Of a stretch of 64,000 nt of DNA, positions 36,601-49,269 are shown one piece after another (the first letter of the stretch is position 1; every line of letters begins with the position of its first letter). The position numbers and the translations under genes are program-made. The notes under the pieces are model-generated. The model searched no databases, was not told the DNA's origin, and was given only the letters and a program-made list of their open reading frames with translations. The DNA is from Cinnamomum chago (taxonomy: Eukaryota; Streptophyta; Magnoliopsida; Laurales; Lauraceae): contig CP142453.1 of assembly GCA_038049695.1 (NCBI GenBank), positions 128,377,001 through 128,441,000 of the forward strand, written 5' to 3'.

Positions 36601-37085
36601 TGGTGCTACTAACCTAGATTCTTTTATAAACTACATGCTTCATTGTAGTTTGAATTACCAGTTCTCCTTTTCCTTATAAAACAATTATTTGTCTTTTTTG
36701 AGCTGCAGAACTAAGTAGATAACATTTATTTTATGATTTCAATAGCTTTTGTTTTCATTTTATTGGTTGCAAGTTCTGTTCATACTCTTACACTTCTTAA
36801 AATTTTGATGTCAGATATTTGTTGAAGATTATATTGATCAAGCATGTTTGATGTTCCGCATACTCTATTTTTTTCATTCATTTATGAATTCTGGGCATAA
36901 TAAGAACTAGGCACTATATGTTTAATCTTTATTTATTTTTTAATAATGCTAAATGTCACTATAACACTGAGCCTCTCACTAACAACTAAGTGCAACGCAC
37001 GTACCTCTCACTAGTGTTTGTTAAAATCTGCCTCCTAAGCTTGCTTAACATGTACCAAAATGGTTTTGATTTGTAAGTCATATAG
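33631..37085. other. Intron-like leader region upstream of FCF2 coding sequence
   Basis: T-rich, intron-like sequence. A 92-bp imperfect direct duplication (TCTCTCAATCTCGTTTT... and again from 33863) lies near 33770-33935. No coding exon is recognisable; open frames at 34439-34636 and 34887-35171 match nothing I know. Confidence 0.5.
36231..36345 (+). repeat. Dispersed repeat family (ATTAAAGAGGTGAGG type)
   Basis: It reads AATTCATGGTCAAATGAGCT, ATTATTAAAGAGTGAGGC, AATAAAAGGTGGAG, GATGAGACC, TTTCCTAGGGTTTTAATTA in order, matching the copies at 50928-51540 and 61489-61615. Confidence 0.6.
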
Positions 37086-37108
37086 GTTGTAACACTTATT
37101 TCGGGAAG

Positions 37109-40100
37109 ATGATAGAAAGCAAACCAGGAAGGAACAGCCTTTCATGGGCACCAAAAATACCTCCCATTTGTTCTGGAACAAAGGGAAGCTCAAAGAAAGT
37201 ACAATCCCTTACGGTAGATACAGGCTCAAAACATGACAGTGAGCTTGTGGATGGGCTGTTTGTTCCACCAAGGGAACCGAGGAAGTTGAATAAGTTGCTA
37301 AGGAAACAAGTGAAGGATACCACGGGTAAAAGTTGGTATGTGGATGCCCCTAAATTACTTTTTTAGGTGATGGGTTTTGTTAATTTTATAATTTGTAATC
37401 ATTTATTCTGCGTAGGTTCGACATGCCGGCTCCAACTGTTACACCAGAGATGAAGAAAGATCTGCAAATAATAAAGGTACATCTCTTAGTGTAGGTTTTT
37501 TTTTTTTCTTCCCTACTATCATGAACATTTTTTCATTGTTTTTTCTTTCTTTTGTGGTGAGATAACTTTATTAATATGCGCAAAATGTATGAGTATAGGG
37601 GTTGTGTAACAAGATCATCTAAAAATGAAACCAGTGATCTGTCCTCTGAACTGCTGAGTATTTTCAGCCCTTGAAACTCCCATGATCACTGATGTATCAG
37701 CTGTGAAGTTAAATCATGAAAAACTGCATGAACATTGTTGACATGTTCTTTAATCTCATTTAGCATGGGGAAAATCTCCAAGGTACACATTATCCCTCAC
37801 TAAGCTATGCAATGGTAGTCTTGGAGTCTCCACTAGGTCCTAAGGTTCTCCCTTGGCAAAGTTCAAGGCATTCCACTATTATAGCTTTATTTGAAACCCC
37901 ACAACCTTCTGATCTGAAAAACACCGATAATAATGTGTTGTGGTCATCCCTGATCTATCCACCAATGCACACAGTTCTTGGTCATGCAAGCAATTTCCTG
38001 TCCATTTTTAGTTTGAGGACTCGCAATGTTGGTGAAGATCAATGACTGTGTAGCCGTTTTTGGTAAAAATGGCTATGTAGTTTAGAATGACAAAATAACT
38101 CATCATTAATAAGTAATCAGTCTTTATCTAGATCCAGGAATGACATTTGTCATATCTTTGCGCATGTCCCATGAAAACAAGTTTGGTATACATAAGTTGA
38201 ACCAATTTTCCTTTTTAGAGAAAGGACATAAGTTGAACCTAAGGTACTGAGTTAGCCGCAGATCAATGAAGAAAGATGAATAGTGAGTCTCCATTTGATT
38301 GACATGTGAAACATGTAATTGGAAATAGCACTTTCTATTTTTTAGATGGTCTAATGCTGGAAATCGGGCAAATAGTATGTGTATCTTGTGGTGAGAAAGA
38401 AGCTGCTACCCTCCAAGTCCTACGCTAATTGCATTTTGGAGTCTATACTTGTTGCATGGATGGAAATGACAAAAAGGATAAAAGAAAATGAGGGCTTCAA
38501 GAATTGATCTAGTTCTGTTGATTCCCATTGTGTTCGCAGAGGTTTATCTGAGAATGGAAGTGTGGTTTGGAGGAAATGGTTTTTGACCTGGTTTTGTTGT
38601 TGAGGAAACTAAGAATGATACCTAAGGGGCTCAGGTTTTGACGAATATAGATCATTGGACATCATTTGGGTCATGTGAGTCTTGAAATGTTTCATGCTCC
38701 TTGTGGTCCTAGTTCTTTCCTTTTCGATAGCGAGAGGATGACTAAGGGAACATACTGATTGTGCGAAGTGTGAGTAGAAATGTAAAGGTAATTTGTTGTT
38801 GAGAGGATGACTATGGAACTGGTAGATCCAAGGTAAGAGGGGATTGATAATTCATCATGCTAAACAGTTGCCGGTCAATGGGGCCCTGGAGACCAGGGAA
38901 TGGCAGGGTATCATCATAGCTTTTGAGATTGGTTTACATATATACTTTTTCGCAATAGCCAACATCTGAGAGATGATTTGGCTTCAGGAGGGTGAGTAGT
39001 GGTCGGTGTAATGTTGTGTTATCCCCCCTTGTTTCTGGAATACAGTTTTGGTGGCTCAAGTGGGCTTTATAGGGATCATTTGATCGAATCTCTTCTATGT
39101 TGTACCATTTAAAATCTATGTTAGGATTCTCTTAGACTTTGCTGTGCATGTCAGTGTCAACGCTTGGATGAGCTAAATTTAGAGCGGAGTCAGAAGGGTG
39201 ACTTATTAAAATGATCGTGGATAATGGCTTTGCAGCAGAGGTTGCCATAATGTCAAAATATTTCATCCTTTTTTTAATGAGAAAACCAACAACTGTGTTC
39301 TTTCGTTTCCTTTCATTGTCAACCTTTGTGGTAGTGAAATCCATAAAAGTAGATGGCACAAGCAGGGGTGGACCTATGCTCTACAGACCTGGGGCATCCG
39401 CCAGAAAATGCCTAGTTGCGTGGGCTATTTGGCCCATGCCCCATTCAAGTAAAGTCATCGCCCCACCTAGGCCCATGCCTTGTTCTAATAAAGTTGTTAC
39501 CCCCACCCTTGAAAAACCGTCTCAAAGATCTTCCGAACGAAAAACCTCGCAACCCTCCACTCAATCGTTCTCCTTCTTCCACTTCGGGCTCAAGTAGTCG
39601 GACTCATACGCAATAGTACGGAACAAAGGTTTGCCCTCTCTCTCTCAATCTCCTTTTCTTTTACGATTATCTCCTCTTTCTTCCTCCTCACTTGGATTCA
39701 CCAACCACACTGTCAATGTTAGCAAGGGGGAGAAGATAGATAGAGAGTTGTGAATTCGATGATCCCATTGAGGGCTCACGATCATCCTTTATAGAAATAT
39801 AGTTGCTATACAAGTTATAGTAATTGTAGCAATCACTAGATTACATCCAATCTAATCTAATCATAATCTAAATTAATCTCCTAATATGGCAATGATATAA
39901 ATTACATGGCTGTACACGTGAGGTAAATTATCTCCCAAGTTTGGGCTTTATTTGTCATGGGCTGTGACCCACTGACCCATTTAGCACTAACCCATTTGAC
40001 ACCCCCCTCAAATTGATGCGGGTGAATTCACTAGCATCAATCTGCCAACTAAGAATTGGTGCCGTGGCCGGGGAAGTCCCTTGGTAAAGATATCTGCAAT

Positions 40101-43100
40101 TTTAAGTCCGGTAGAAACATGAGGAAGAGTAATTGCTCCACGCACAAATTCATCACGGATGTAATGACAAGCCACCTCAATATGCTTTGTGCGTTCATGG
40201 AAGATAGGATTTTCAATAATCCGTATGGCGCTGGTATTGTCGGCATATAGAGGAGTAGGACCAGATTGGGAAAATCCAAGCTCAGAAAGGAGACCCAGAA
40301 GCCAGACAATTTTAGAGGTGACAGCCGACATAGCACGATATTCTGCTTCTGTGGAAGATTTGAAGACTTTATCTTGTTTTTTACACTTCCAGGAAATTAA
40401 GGAGTCCTCCAGGAATATGCACCAACCAGTGGTAGATCGACGACTATTAGGACAACCAGCCCAGCTAGCATCTGAATAAGCAATGAGAGACGTCGAATTG
40501 CCCACAAGAAAGAAAAGACCACGAGATGGGGTATGAAGAACATATCGAAGAATGCGCCGAACAGCAGCTAGGTGGAGATGGCGTGGTTGTGTCATGAACT
40601 GACTAACCATATTCACAGCATAGGAGATATCAGGCCGAGTGATAGTCAAGTAGATTAAACTTCTGACTAAACGGCGATACATTGTGGCATCAGGAAGAAG
40701 ATCGCCCGTATCGTGCGTGAGCTGAAGATTGGCCTCAACAGGTGTATCTACAGGAATTGAGTTTTGAAGACCAGCTGTCTCAATGAGATCCATATCATAG
40801 TTGTGTTGATCAAGGATGAGTCCTTTCGCTGACTGATGAACCTCAAGGCCTAGAAAGTATGTGAGTGGCCCTAAATCTTTCATATGAAAAGATTCATGTA
40901 AGGATGCTTGTAGATGTGTGATCATGCCAGAGTCTGTCCCAGAGATGATATCATCTACGTACACCAATAGGACAGTAAGCCCATTTGAGGAGCGGTGAAG
41001 AAACATAGAAGGATTTGAAGCACTCTGAGTGAACTGTAGATGAATGAGAGCATCCCTAAATTTCTCGAGCCAGGCGCGCGGAGCTTGCTTAAGACCATAG
41101 AGAGCGTCGTAAGCGCGCAATCTCTTGCTGAGGCACCCGTAATGCCTTGGGGAAGTCGCATATAGACTTCTTCCTTGAGATCACGAAAGAAGGCATTCTT
41201 GACATCAAATTGGTAAAGAGGTCAGGAGTGAGAAGCAGCAATGGCAAGAATAGTACGGATTGTAGTCATTTTCGCAACTGGAGCAAAGGTTTCCGCATAG
41301 TTGATGCCATATTCCTGTCGGTTGCTGAGAGCGACTAACCGTGCTTTATAACGATCCAAAGAGCCATCAGCCTTAAGTTTGACAGAAAAAATCCATTTGC
41401 ATCCAATAGGTTTTGCAGATGAGGGACATGGAACAATATCCCAGGTATGATTCTCCTGCAGTGCCGTTAATTCGTCGTGCATAGCCTTTTGCCAACAGTC
41501 ATGCTTCAATGCCTGCAAGTAAGAAGTTGGAATAGCAATGGAGGAGAGGGCAGCAAGCAAAGACGTGTGAGTGAACCCATATTTGTCAGGAGGCTTGGAG
41601 ATACGCGTAGAGCGTCGAAGCTGAACTGGAGAGGAGGTAGCTTGTGATGAAGCGAGAACAAGATCAGGTGCCGGTGAGGGATCTGGAGGGGGAGGCAGTA
41701 GTGGAACATCCTTATGACGACGTCGTTCATAAACAATGAGTGGAGAAGAGATCGAGTCAGAAAAATCTGGTAGATGAGAAAAAGAAGGTAAAGGAGAGGA
41801 ATGGGTAGAAAAAAAATGTTGATTTTCGAAAAATGTGACATTTCGAGAGATGCGAAGACGGTTGAGCACATGATCATAACAGAGATACCCCTTTTGGTGA
41901 GATGCGTAGCCAAGGAACGCACATTTGACAGATTGAGCAGTTAATTTGGTACGTTCGGTCGAGGGAAGATGAACAAAACACATCCAAAAATGCGTAGGTG
42001 GGTATAAGTGGGATCTGTATGAAAGAGACGAAAGTATGGTGTTTGATTGTTGAGGCGATGGGATGGTAAGCAATTGATTAAATGAACTACAGTGGCTAAA
42101 GCTTCGGGCCAAAATCGCGCAGGAATTGATGATTCTAAGATAAGAGAACGAACAATATCGAGGAGATGTCTGTTTTTTCGTTCAACAACTCCATTCTGTT
42201 GAGGAGTGTAAGGGCACGATCGCTGTGATAAAATCCCATATTTTTGCAAATAAGTTTGAAACGGACGGGACATATTTCCCCCCCCGGAATCAGATCGAAG
42301 AACTTTTATGCGAGTAGAAAACTGATTTTCAACATATGCCATAAATTTTTGGAAAGCACCAAAGACTTCATATTTAGAATGTAAGAAATAAACCCAAGTG
42401 AATCTACTATGATCATCAATGAAAGTGACAAAATATTTGAAATTTGTATGAGAGATTACAGGAGTAATCCCCCAGACGTCACTATGAATAATGTCAAAGC
42501 AATTTGAAGCCATAGTAGATTTGGAAGAAAATGGAAGAACTCTACTTTTACCAAGTTTGCAAATAGAGCACTCATCAGAAATGTGACGAAAAGATGTTTT
42601 ATTTTCATTAGAACTACCAGTGTTCAACATCAAAGATAACAATTGTGAATGAGGATGGCCTAATCTATTATGCCAGAGCCTCCAAACATCTTGAGGAGAA
42701 AAACAAGAAAAGGCAGAGAGCTGGTTATGCTGAGGAGGAGGCAGAACGAGAGGAAACAGGCGTCCACACTTAGGCCCCTTCGCGATCACCGTCCCCGACA
42801 CTTGATCCTGCACAACACAACCAGAGCGAGAGAAGGAAACATTACAATTATCATCAATCAATTGTCCAACAGACAGAAGATTTGTAGTGAGATAAGGAGA
42901 AAGAAAGACATTTGTAAGAGGTAGTGAATGATTGATATCACCAGTAGCTGTAATAGGAAGCTTTTGACCATCAGCAGTATGGACTTGTAAATTTCCATTG
43001 TATGGTTGCAGGTTAGATAGATGAGCGGTGGAGGAGGTCATATGATTGGAAGCTCCAGAATCAATAAACCATATGGAGGAAGAGGAGTGGTGGTTACCTG

Positions 43101-46100
43101 AAATGCCAAGTGCAGAAAAGGCATTTATGATCATCTGTTGAATAAGCTCAGGAGTGATTTGAGGAACAATATTGGAGGCAAGAGGTGGTGAAGGCATGAC
43201 CGGTGCGGAAGGACTAGCACTAGAAGAAGTAGCATCTGCAGTATTGACATGATATGCTCGTGGAGTGCGATTTTGTGGCCGCCTTTTGCATTCAGTAATA
43301 ACATGACCATTCGATTTGCAATAATTGCAAAACTTGGTCTTACACTGTGAGGCATAGTGTCCATAATTTTTGCAGCCAAAGCATTGGATTTTGCTGAGAT
43401 CTCTTGCTGGAGGTTGTCCTTTCGAAGCAGAAATAGTATGATGAGTGATCCCTCCCGGGTTGTAATTGGTAGTGGCAGCAAATGTGACATCAGAAGAGTT
43501 TCCGGAGGACTGTTGCTTTAGAGCATGCTAAGTTATCTGACTCTGTTCCTCTCGCAAGAGTTCATTTAGACACTCATTCAGGGATGGAGATGGAACCCTG
43601 CTCATCAGATTGGAACGAATGATCTCATACTCAGATCTTAATTTCATGAGGAACTGGTCTCTGTGAGAAGTTGCCTGTAATTTTTGAATCTCAGACAGAG
43701 CGGCCTCAGAGACATTGAGGTATTTGATTTCATCATATTCAGCCCATAAATTAAGAAAACCTGTATAATAATCCTGGATGGAAGAAGTCCCTTGGGTATA
43801 CTGAGCGATCTCCAGTTCAAGTTGGTATTGTCGGGCTGAGTTCCCTTGGTGATATACTTGCTTCAGATATTCCCACATCTCCTTAGAGGTCTTGTAAGGT
43901 TTGAGATTCAGGATATATTGGGGTTCAACAGAACCAAGAATCCAGGTTTTTATTTTGGCATCCTTTGTATTCCAAGAGAGTATTTTTTTCTCATCTTCCT
44001 TAGGTGGCGAATCTAATCCGGAAATAAGTCCCCACATTTCCTTTCCTTCAAGATAGACTTGAAATTGATAGGACCAGGAAGTATAATTCTTTCCATTAAA
44101 TTTAATCAATGCAATGTCATGCTTTTCCATTGTAGTAATGAAGAGATCTAAGAAACTTGTGCAAGAAAATCCAACTGTTCTTAAAACAAACTGAGATATG
44201 ATGCTTAACAGAGAGGATGCTTAACAGAAAGAGTGTCCAAATGTGCCAACTGATCAATCAGAATGGAAAGTAGGGAAGAAAAAAACAAATTTTCTTCAAA
44301 AATCTGTCCCAGGCGACCTAGATTTTTGAGTCAGAATGGAGTGCAGCACAAGAAACTTGAGATGAACCATCAATCAGACATCATAGACTGATGAAGGATC
44401 AAAATTCGCATCCAATAAACTAGATTGCTTGCCAAATGGAGCCAGATCCAAAAATTTGGACGGCTGTGATGAAAATATACTGCAGAAACTGAGATTTCAC
44501 TAAAAAAGGTAGAAATCCTACCTCTGAGATGCAAAAAATCCTCAAAAAATGTCCACAAATACCAGAAGGAGCAGGCGACCAGAGTGGTTGTAACGTCCAG
44601 GTTTGATGATGTTGATCTGTGGTGGGCCGCGTTTGATCACAGCTTGATCTGACGACTTCCAATGCTTGGAAGATGAAGAAGATATACTCAGAGAGTCTCC
44701 CAAAGACTATGACAACTTCCAATGCTTGGAAGATGGAGAGGATTTACTCAGAAACACAGCTCTGATACCATGTCAATGTTAGCAAGGGGGAGAAGATAGA
44801 CAGAGAGTTGTGAATTTGATGATCCCATTGAGGGCTCACGATCATCCTTTATAGAAATATAGTTGCTATACATGTTATAGTAATTGTAGCAATCACTAGA
44901 TTACATCCAATCTAATCTTATCATAATCTAAATTACATCTCCTAATATGGCAATGATATAAATTACATGGCTGTACACAAGAGATAAATTATCTCCCAAG
45001 TTTGGGCTTTATTTGTCATGGGCTGTGACCCACTGACCCATTTAGCACTAACCCATTTGACACACACTACTCTCTCTATGTACAAATAAGAGATAGTGAT
45101 GATATTTCTACCTTCGAATCAAATTGATATGGGCAAAATGCCTTATTGCAACTGCATTCGATGAATTGAATCTCTTAGTTGTATTTTTCTTCTTGAAACT
45201 GTATGTCACACTTTCTACACACAAACAAAGCTCTTGTCTTTCACAAACTTACATGACATGCATTGAAACCATTCACATGTCAGTAGTTTTGGTAGTTTGG
45301 TTGCATTTTGGTTATGTGGCTCATTCTTGCTATTGCGGCATTTGGTTTATATAATGTTAATGGTCTTTTTTTCTTCTTTTAGTTTTTGCTAATATGATAT
45401 TTATGTTAATGGGGCTTGATTTAGGATTGATATAGTTTTTGTGTTTTTGGATTTTGGCTTATAATTTATATTTCGCTGTTTTTTCTCAATTACAATGACC
45501 CAATTCTTCAATTTTCCCCAAAAACATCTTGCCTTGGATTTTGTTTGATTTATGTGCTGGGTCTTGAATTTCAGCTACTTTCTTATTAGACTTTCTTGAA
45601 TTTATTTTTTTCTTCAACCAAGACACGATGTTTATGATTATGTTGGTCTCATTTGGATTCGTATGATAGAGGAACTCTTGAGAGCTTGAGGAAACAATCT
45701 GAGAGGTATTATTTTCGTATGATAATGATTTTTACTTCTTTGAAGTTCTCTATAGTGTTTTATTATTGTTGTAGTGTGGTTGCTAATTTAATTTTCATCC
45801 CACTAATTTGAAGAAAAGACTAATTTCTTGAGAAAAAGGCTGTTGTAATTAAAAAAGATTATATAAGAATTGAGTGTTAGTAATAGGATATGAGTTCTTT
45901 ATACTTAATTTGCCAAAAAAAAATAAAATCATGTGTTTAAACCATGCAATAAGATGAGATTATTGGTAGTTGTCGTTGGTTTTGACCTTTTCAATTAACC
46001 ATCGTCCGCCCCACCCATATGAAAATCCTCAGCCACTGGGTACAAGCAACTTTTTTATAAACATGATTTTCTCCCCTAACTACTTTTTTGAGGACTGCTC

Positions 46101-48178
46101 CCCAACCACTTCCACTCTGCCATCCCCTAATTTGGTAATGATTTCTATACATTGGGTCATTTTCTCTGTAGGAGCTATTTCTTGTCCATTCATATTGAAA
46201 TTTAACTTTCCTCCAAACTGCATTTTCATCCCCTGCGTTCATCATTACCAATTTATTACTAGCAATGTCCAAGTTCCCCACTTCTTCCCACTTGATCAGA
46301 TGATAGTATTTCCTCACTTTCTAAAGGAAATCTCTATGGACTCTTTCCAAACAAATTGCTATCCCTGCTAGAATTTTGGACAGAAGATAACACACACATA
46401 AATTGGCTTGAGTAGCTTTGTTGAGGTTTATTATACCACAAGGTGAACGCATTTTCTTTTCAGTGTTGCTCTTTTTGTCTTCACTTTTCCATGAGTTTCC
46501 AAAATATTGTACTCTTTAACAGTCTTTTACTTACTGGACTAGGAAACAACTGCTGGAAATAGATGCAAGAATTGCATTTCTTGGAATTCCTGTTATGTAA
46601 CTTCACCATATGCGTGAAATGAGTCTTAGAAACAGAAAGGACTTGGTATTTTTTAGGGGAGACAGCCCTGTGACTATGGCTGATTTGCTCTGCTTTTTTT
46701 TTTTTTTTTAATTTATTATTATTTTTAAATAGATCTTCAGCAGCATTGTTTGCTTTGTTGTTTTTCATGGGGTCTTGACTGTTGTATTCATGCTGCAGCT
46801 GCGGAGTGTTATTGATCCAAAGAGGCACTACAAAAGGGCCGACTCTAAGACTTTCCCCAAGTATTTTCAGGTGATCTTGCATGTCTTTGTATTGTGGATA
46901 AAAGAAATCTCAGTTTCCAAATGATTAAATCTAGCTTCTATTGTGCTTTCAATGGCCAAGTAACAATGATTATCATTCATTTAGGTGGGCACCGTGATTG
47001 AATCCGCATCAGATTTCTTCTCAGGTAGGCTGACTAAGAAAGAGAGGAAGGCGACACTTGCCGATGAGCTGCTCTCAGATCGATCCCTTGGAGAGTACAG
47101 GTTAGACAGCAACCTAGTGTATTCATCAGATGGTCATGGTTGAGATGGGATATCCCTGATGCTTTTCATATGGAAACTCTCTTTGCCCCCAAAAATAAAG
47201 ACTGGAAAAGCTTTAGGTTTGCTCACACCATCTTGATTTGGGTTACAAAACACTGCGAAACAGTGATGTCTTATAATCAGGAAAAAGAAAAAAAAAAAAG
47301 AAGCAATGGTTGTGTTATATGGTATGCTGTGAGCTTCTGTCTGGTCCATTAACTGGACCTTGTCACTGAAGGGCCACACCCCATTATCTTGCATATCCGA
47401 TGACCCTACATATGTTGAAAATGTACAATTGCAACCCATCATCAGATTTTCATTTGTGGTTCAATTCATAGTTGCAACATTTGGAAATGGATGTGGGAAG
47501 TGGTGTGAGAAATGAATGCATGATTTGCCACATTTATAAACTTTTATATGGTGGTTATCTGAAAGTGTGAAATGAATGTGGGAAGCACAGGTGTTTTTTT
47601 TTTGGGGAAAACAAGGTTCCAGTAACCAGAGTCCAATTGAATAATCACTATCATATGGGTAAAGAATTTTGGGGCACAATCAAACACTAGTCCACCTTAG
47701 TTATTTGGATCACCAGAAGATGTGGGTTCACATGTACGGTTGAGCTAAGCAAATGCTCTGCTGTAGTTTGGATGTCTCCCCAACATGACAAGGGATCGTC
47801 GGGAAGGTGCTAATTGTCCTGACCACATGGTTGTGGGTTCCAGTCATTTTATGTCTCAGAAAAATAAAAAGGACTCCCCGAATACAGCATTCTGGGTGAT
47901 GTGGTTTCCATTTCATGCTGCCTTTAGTAAGGCACAATTTACAACCCATAACCATTCACTTTTGCTTTAGTTTTTTAATCCAAACAGACCTTTATTAAAT
48001 TCACCAGCCCAATGCTCTTCGCTATTTAGTTCTTTGATATGTGTAAATTCATGTTTGAATGTGCAGGAAGCGCAAGGTTCAAGAGTTTGAGGAGCAGCAT
48101 CGTGGTGTTGGGGTTGCAAAGTGGAAAAATAAGGGTACACAGTCGCGGAAACGTGCCAAACAAAGAAGGGTCAGTTAA
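37109..48178 (+). CDS. FCF2: Fcf2-type pre-rRNA processing protein
   Basis: FCF2 (yeast Fcf2, human DNTTIP2 C-terminus) is a nucleolar factor of the small-subunit processome, needed for early pre-rRNA cleavages. Coding exons: 37109-37335, 37416-37476, 46799-46870, 46985-47100 and 48067-48178 (stop TAA at 48176). All borders are GT-AG and every phase matches, giving 195 residues, close to the plant family length. Landmarks: GLFVPPREPRKLNKLLRKQV (52-71), GKSWFDMPAP, SVIDPKRHYK, PKYFQVGTVIESASDFFSGR, LTKKERKATLADELLSD, and a basic C-terminus (RKRAKQRR) that fits nucleolar targeting. The start is chosen because the short N-terminus (MIESKPGRNSLSW) lines up with plant homologues. The second coding intron is 9322 bp and holds an antisense copia element. 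No lesion seen. Confidence 0.95.
37477..39365. other. FCF2 intron 2, left part
   Basis: Intronic sequence with no recognised exon. Open frames here are short and unlike known proteins. Confidence 0.5.
39366..39710. mobile_element. Possible decayed hAT-like segment left of the copia element
   Basis: AGGGGTGGACCTATGCTCTA near 39365, followed by GGGGCATCCGCC and CCCCACCTAGGCCCATGCC, is like the left end and subterminal region of hAT-type plant elements (AGGGGTGGA start). I cannot find the matching right end, and the copia element interrupts the sequence at 39711. Weak call. Confidence 0.35.
39711..40001 (-). repeat. Copia 3' LTR
   Basis: 291 bp, TGTCAATGTTAGC...CATTTGACA on plus. It differs from the other LTR mainly around 39930 (CACGTGAGG versus CACAAGAGA). 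Confidence 0.97.
40008..44130 (-). pseudogene. Copia gag-pol polyprotein, broken
   Basis: Gag (UBN2 type) starts at 44130 (MEKHDIALIKFNGKNYTSW) and carries a TAG at 43530-43528. The same frame then continues through two CCHC knuckles (CFGCKNYGHYASQC, CNYCKSNGHVITEC) and protease (WFIDSGASNHMT). Integrase follows, with a zinc region (HNRLGHPHSQL...CSICKLGK) and catalytic core (DVWG, DDHSRFTWVYF, PQQNGVVERKNRHL). A frameshift near 41960 moves to a second frame with a TGA at 41224-41222. A further shift near 41120 leads to the frame holding reverse transcriptase (YGLKQAPRAW, LLVYVDDI) and RNase H (DASWAGCPNSRRSTTGWCIF, STEAEYRA). The integrase GGEY-like motif is altered (GGGN). Two stops and two shifts leave it non-autonomous. 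Confidence 0.95.
44771..45062 (-). repeat. Copia 5' LTR
   Basis: 292 bp, nearly identical to 39711-40001, with one extra base at the AATTACATCTC site. It should hold the element's promoter, directing transcription toward decreasing coordinates, against FCF2. Confidence 0.97.
45068..46798. other. FCF2 intron 2, right part
   Basis: Intron sequence right of the copia insertion up to the acceptor TGCTGCAG. No exon or element boundary recognised. Confidence 0.5.
47101..48066. other. FCF2 intron 4
   Basis: Intron of 966 bases between GT at 47101 and AG at 48066. Short open frames within it match nothing known. Confidence 0.6.
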
Positions 48179-49260
48179 TGCTTCCAGGTCAGCTCTCTCC
48201 CTCCAGAAAGTAACAAGGAGTTTGTTGTGTCAGCATGACAAGTGGAAGTGCATAAAATTTGACCTAATTCATCTACAAGCTTCGGGTCCATGATGTACAT
48301 GGAATGGATGTGAGACATTTGTGATCTGAGAAATGTGGTTAAAATATTAAAAAGAAGAAAGAGTGAATCAAGTATAATTAAACTGTGGATCCTACTTTTG
48401 GGGGAGTCAATTTTCCCCAATGCCAATGCAGTGAATATTTTTTATTTTGAAGTTTTTTTAGTGAACAATGTTTTACCATTTTTCTTAATATGCTTCTTCA
48501 AATTTTCAATATTAATTATGATTTATGTTGTGGCAGTTGTGGGTGTGCATGCCTTGACTTTTTGTTGTGAATATTAACTTGTATTATTCTTATTTTTTTA
48601 GTTTAGAATATTAAATGCATTGTGTATTAAGTTTTTCTCTTCTTGAAATCATATCGAAATTATTTTTAACAATTGGCTGTGTTATATCCGTATTATTCAT
48701 GCATTCTACAATTTTTTATGAGAACGCAATTACTAATCTATATCTTTTGAAATGTACTCCATCTGAGATGTTTTTTTTTTTTTTTTTTTCAAATATTAAC
48801 ACAACAATATACATGTATTACTGTTTGAGCTCAGCTAGTTCTAAGTATTACTATGTTAGTCAGGTGCAGATGCTAATCATAATTTGTTTCAACCGTCCCT
48901 TCAAATGCCTCTAGTTAGGCGGCTAAATCATCAAATGAAATAATTTTAAGGCAATACATCTTGTAAATGGTGGTTCTACTTGGCGGGCCCTGCAAGAACT
49001 GCCACATCAATACACCAAATTGTTTGGAGTTGAACGCTCATGGTTGAGTGGTGTTGGCATTGTAGTTTTACACATGCTTAGAGATGGACCAGTATCCCTA
49101 GGTAGCCGAAAAAGAAAAATGAGAGAAGAAGAAAAAGAAGATGAAGAAGATTCATCTTCTTCACTAACCGTACTGGAGATTATTGATCCCACGATTGGCA
49201 TAGTTTATGAGTTTATGAGTTGTTTATTAACAGTTTACAATTAATTCAAAAGTCTAATAT
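48179..49260. other. FCF2 3' flank, no gene seen
   Basis: Downstream of the FCF2 stop. A 23-base T run lies near 48769-48791. No polyadenylation site is certain, though AT-rich candidates occur near 48420-48620. Confidence 0.5.
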
Positions 49261-49269
49261 TATAATATA

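Larger units (their letters stand above)
33368..37014 (+). mobile_element. Possible second, gene-carrying Helitron, head-to-tail with the first
   Basis: The sequence directly after the first Helitron's CTAG is TCCTATATAAAGAGAAGG, which resembles plant Helitron 5' ends (TC plus an AT-rich start). A second right-end-like sequence closes it: the short stem GTGC-AAC-GCAC (36990-37000), then ACCTCTCA and CTAG at 37011-37014 before T. The interior has no transposase but contains a leader-like exon and introns. The alternative is that 33368 onward is simply the FCF2 promoter and only the 37014 end is a relic. Confidence 0.5.
39711..45062 (-). mobile_element. Complete Ty1/copia LTR retrotransposon, 5352 bp, antisense in FCF2 intron
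   Basis: LTRs lie at 39711-40001 and 44771-45062, each TG...CA, flanked by the 5-bp duplication CACAC (39706-39710 and 45063-45067). On the minus strand the primer-binding site TGGTATCAGAGC (44770-44759) adjoins the 5' LTR and matches the end of initiator-Met tRNA. A polypurine tract TGAGGGGGG (40010-40002) adjoins the 3' LTR. Gene order is gag, protease, integrase, RT, RNase H, which defines copia. The LTRs differ by about 7 substitutions and one indel in 291 bp by eye, so the insertion is fairly young. The coding region is broken in four places. Confidence 0.98.

Noticed and set aside
39211..39597. 128-codon frame left of the copia element
   Set aside because: Composition and motifs fit a decayed transposon end; no protein family matched.
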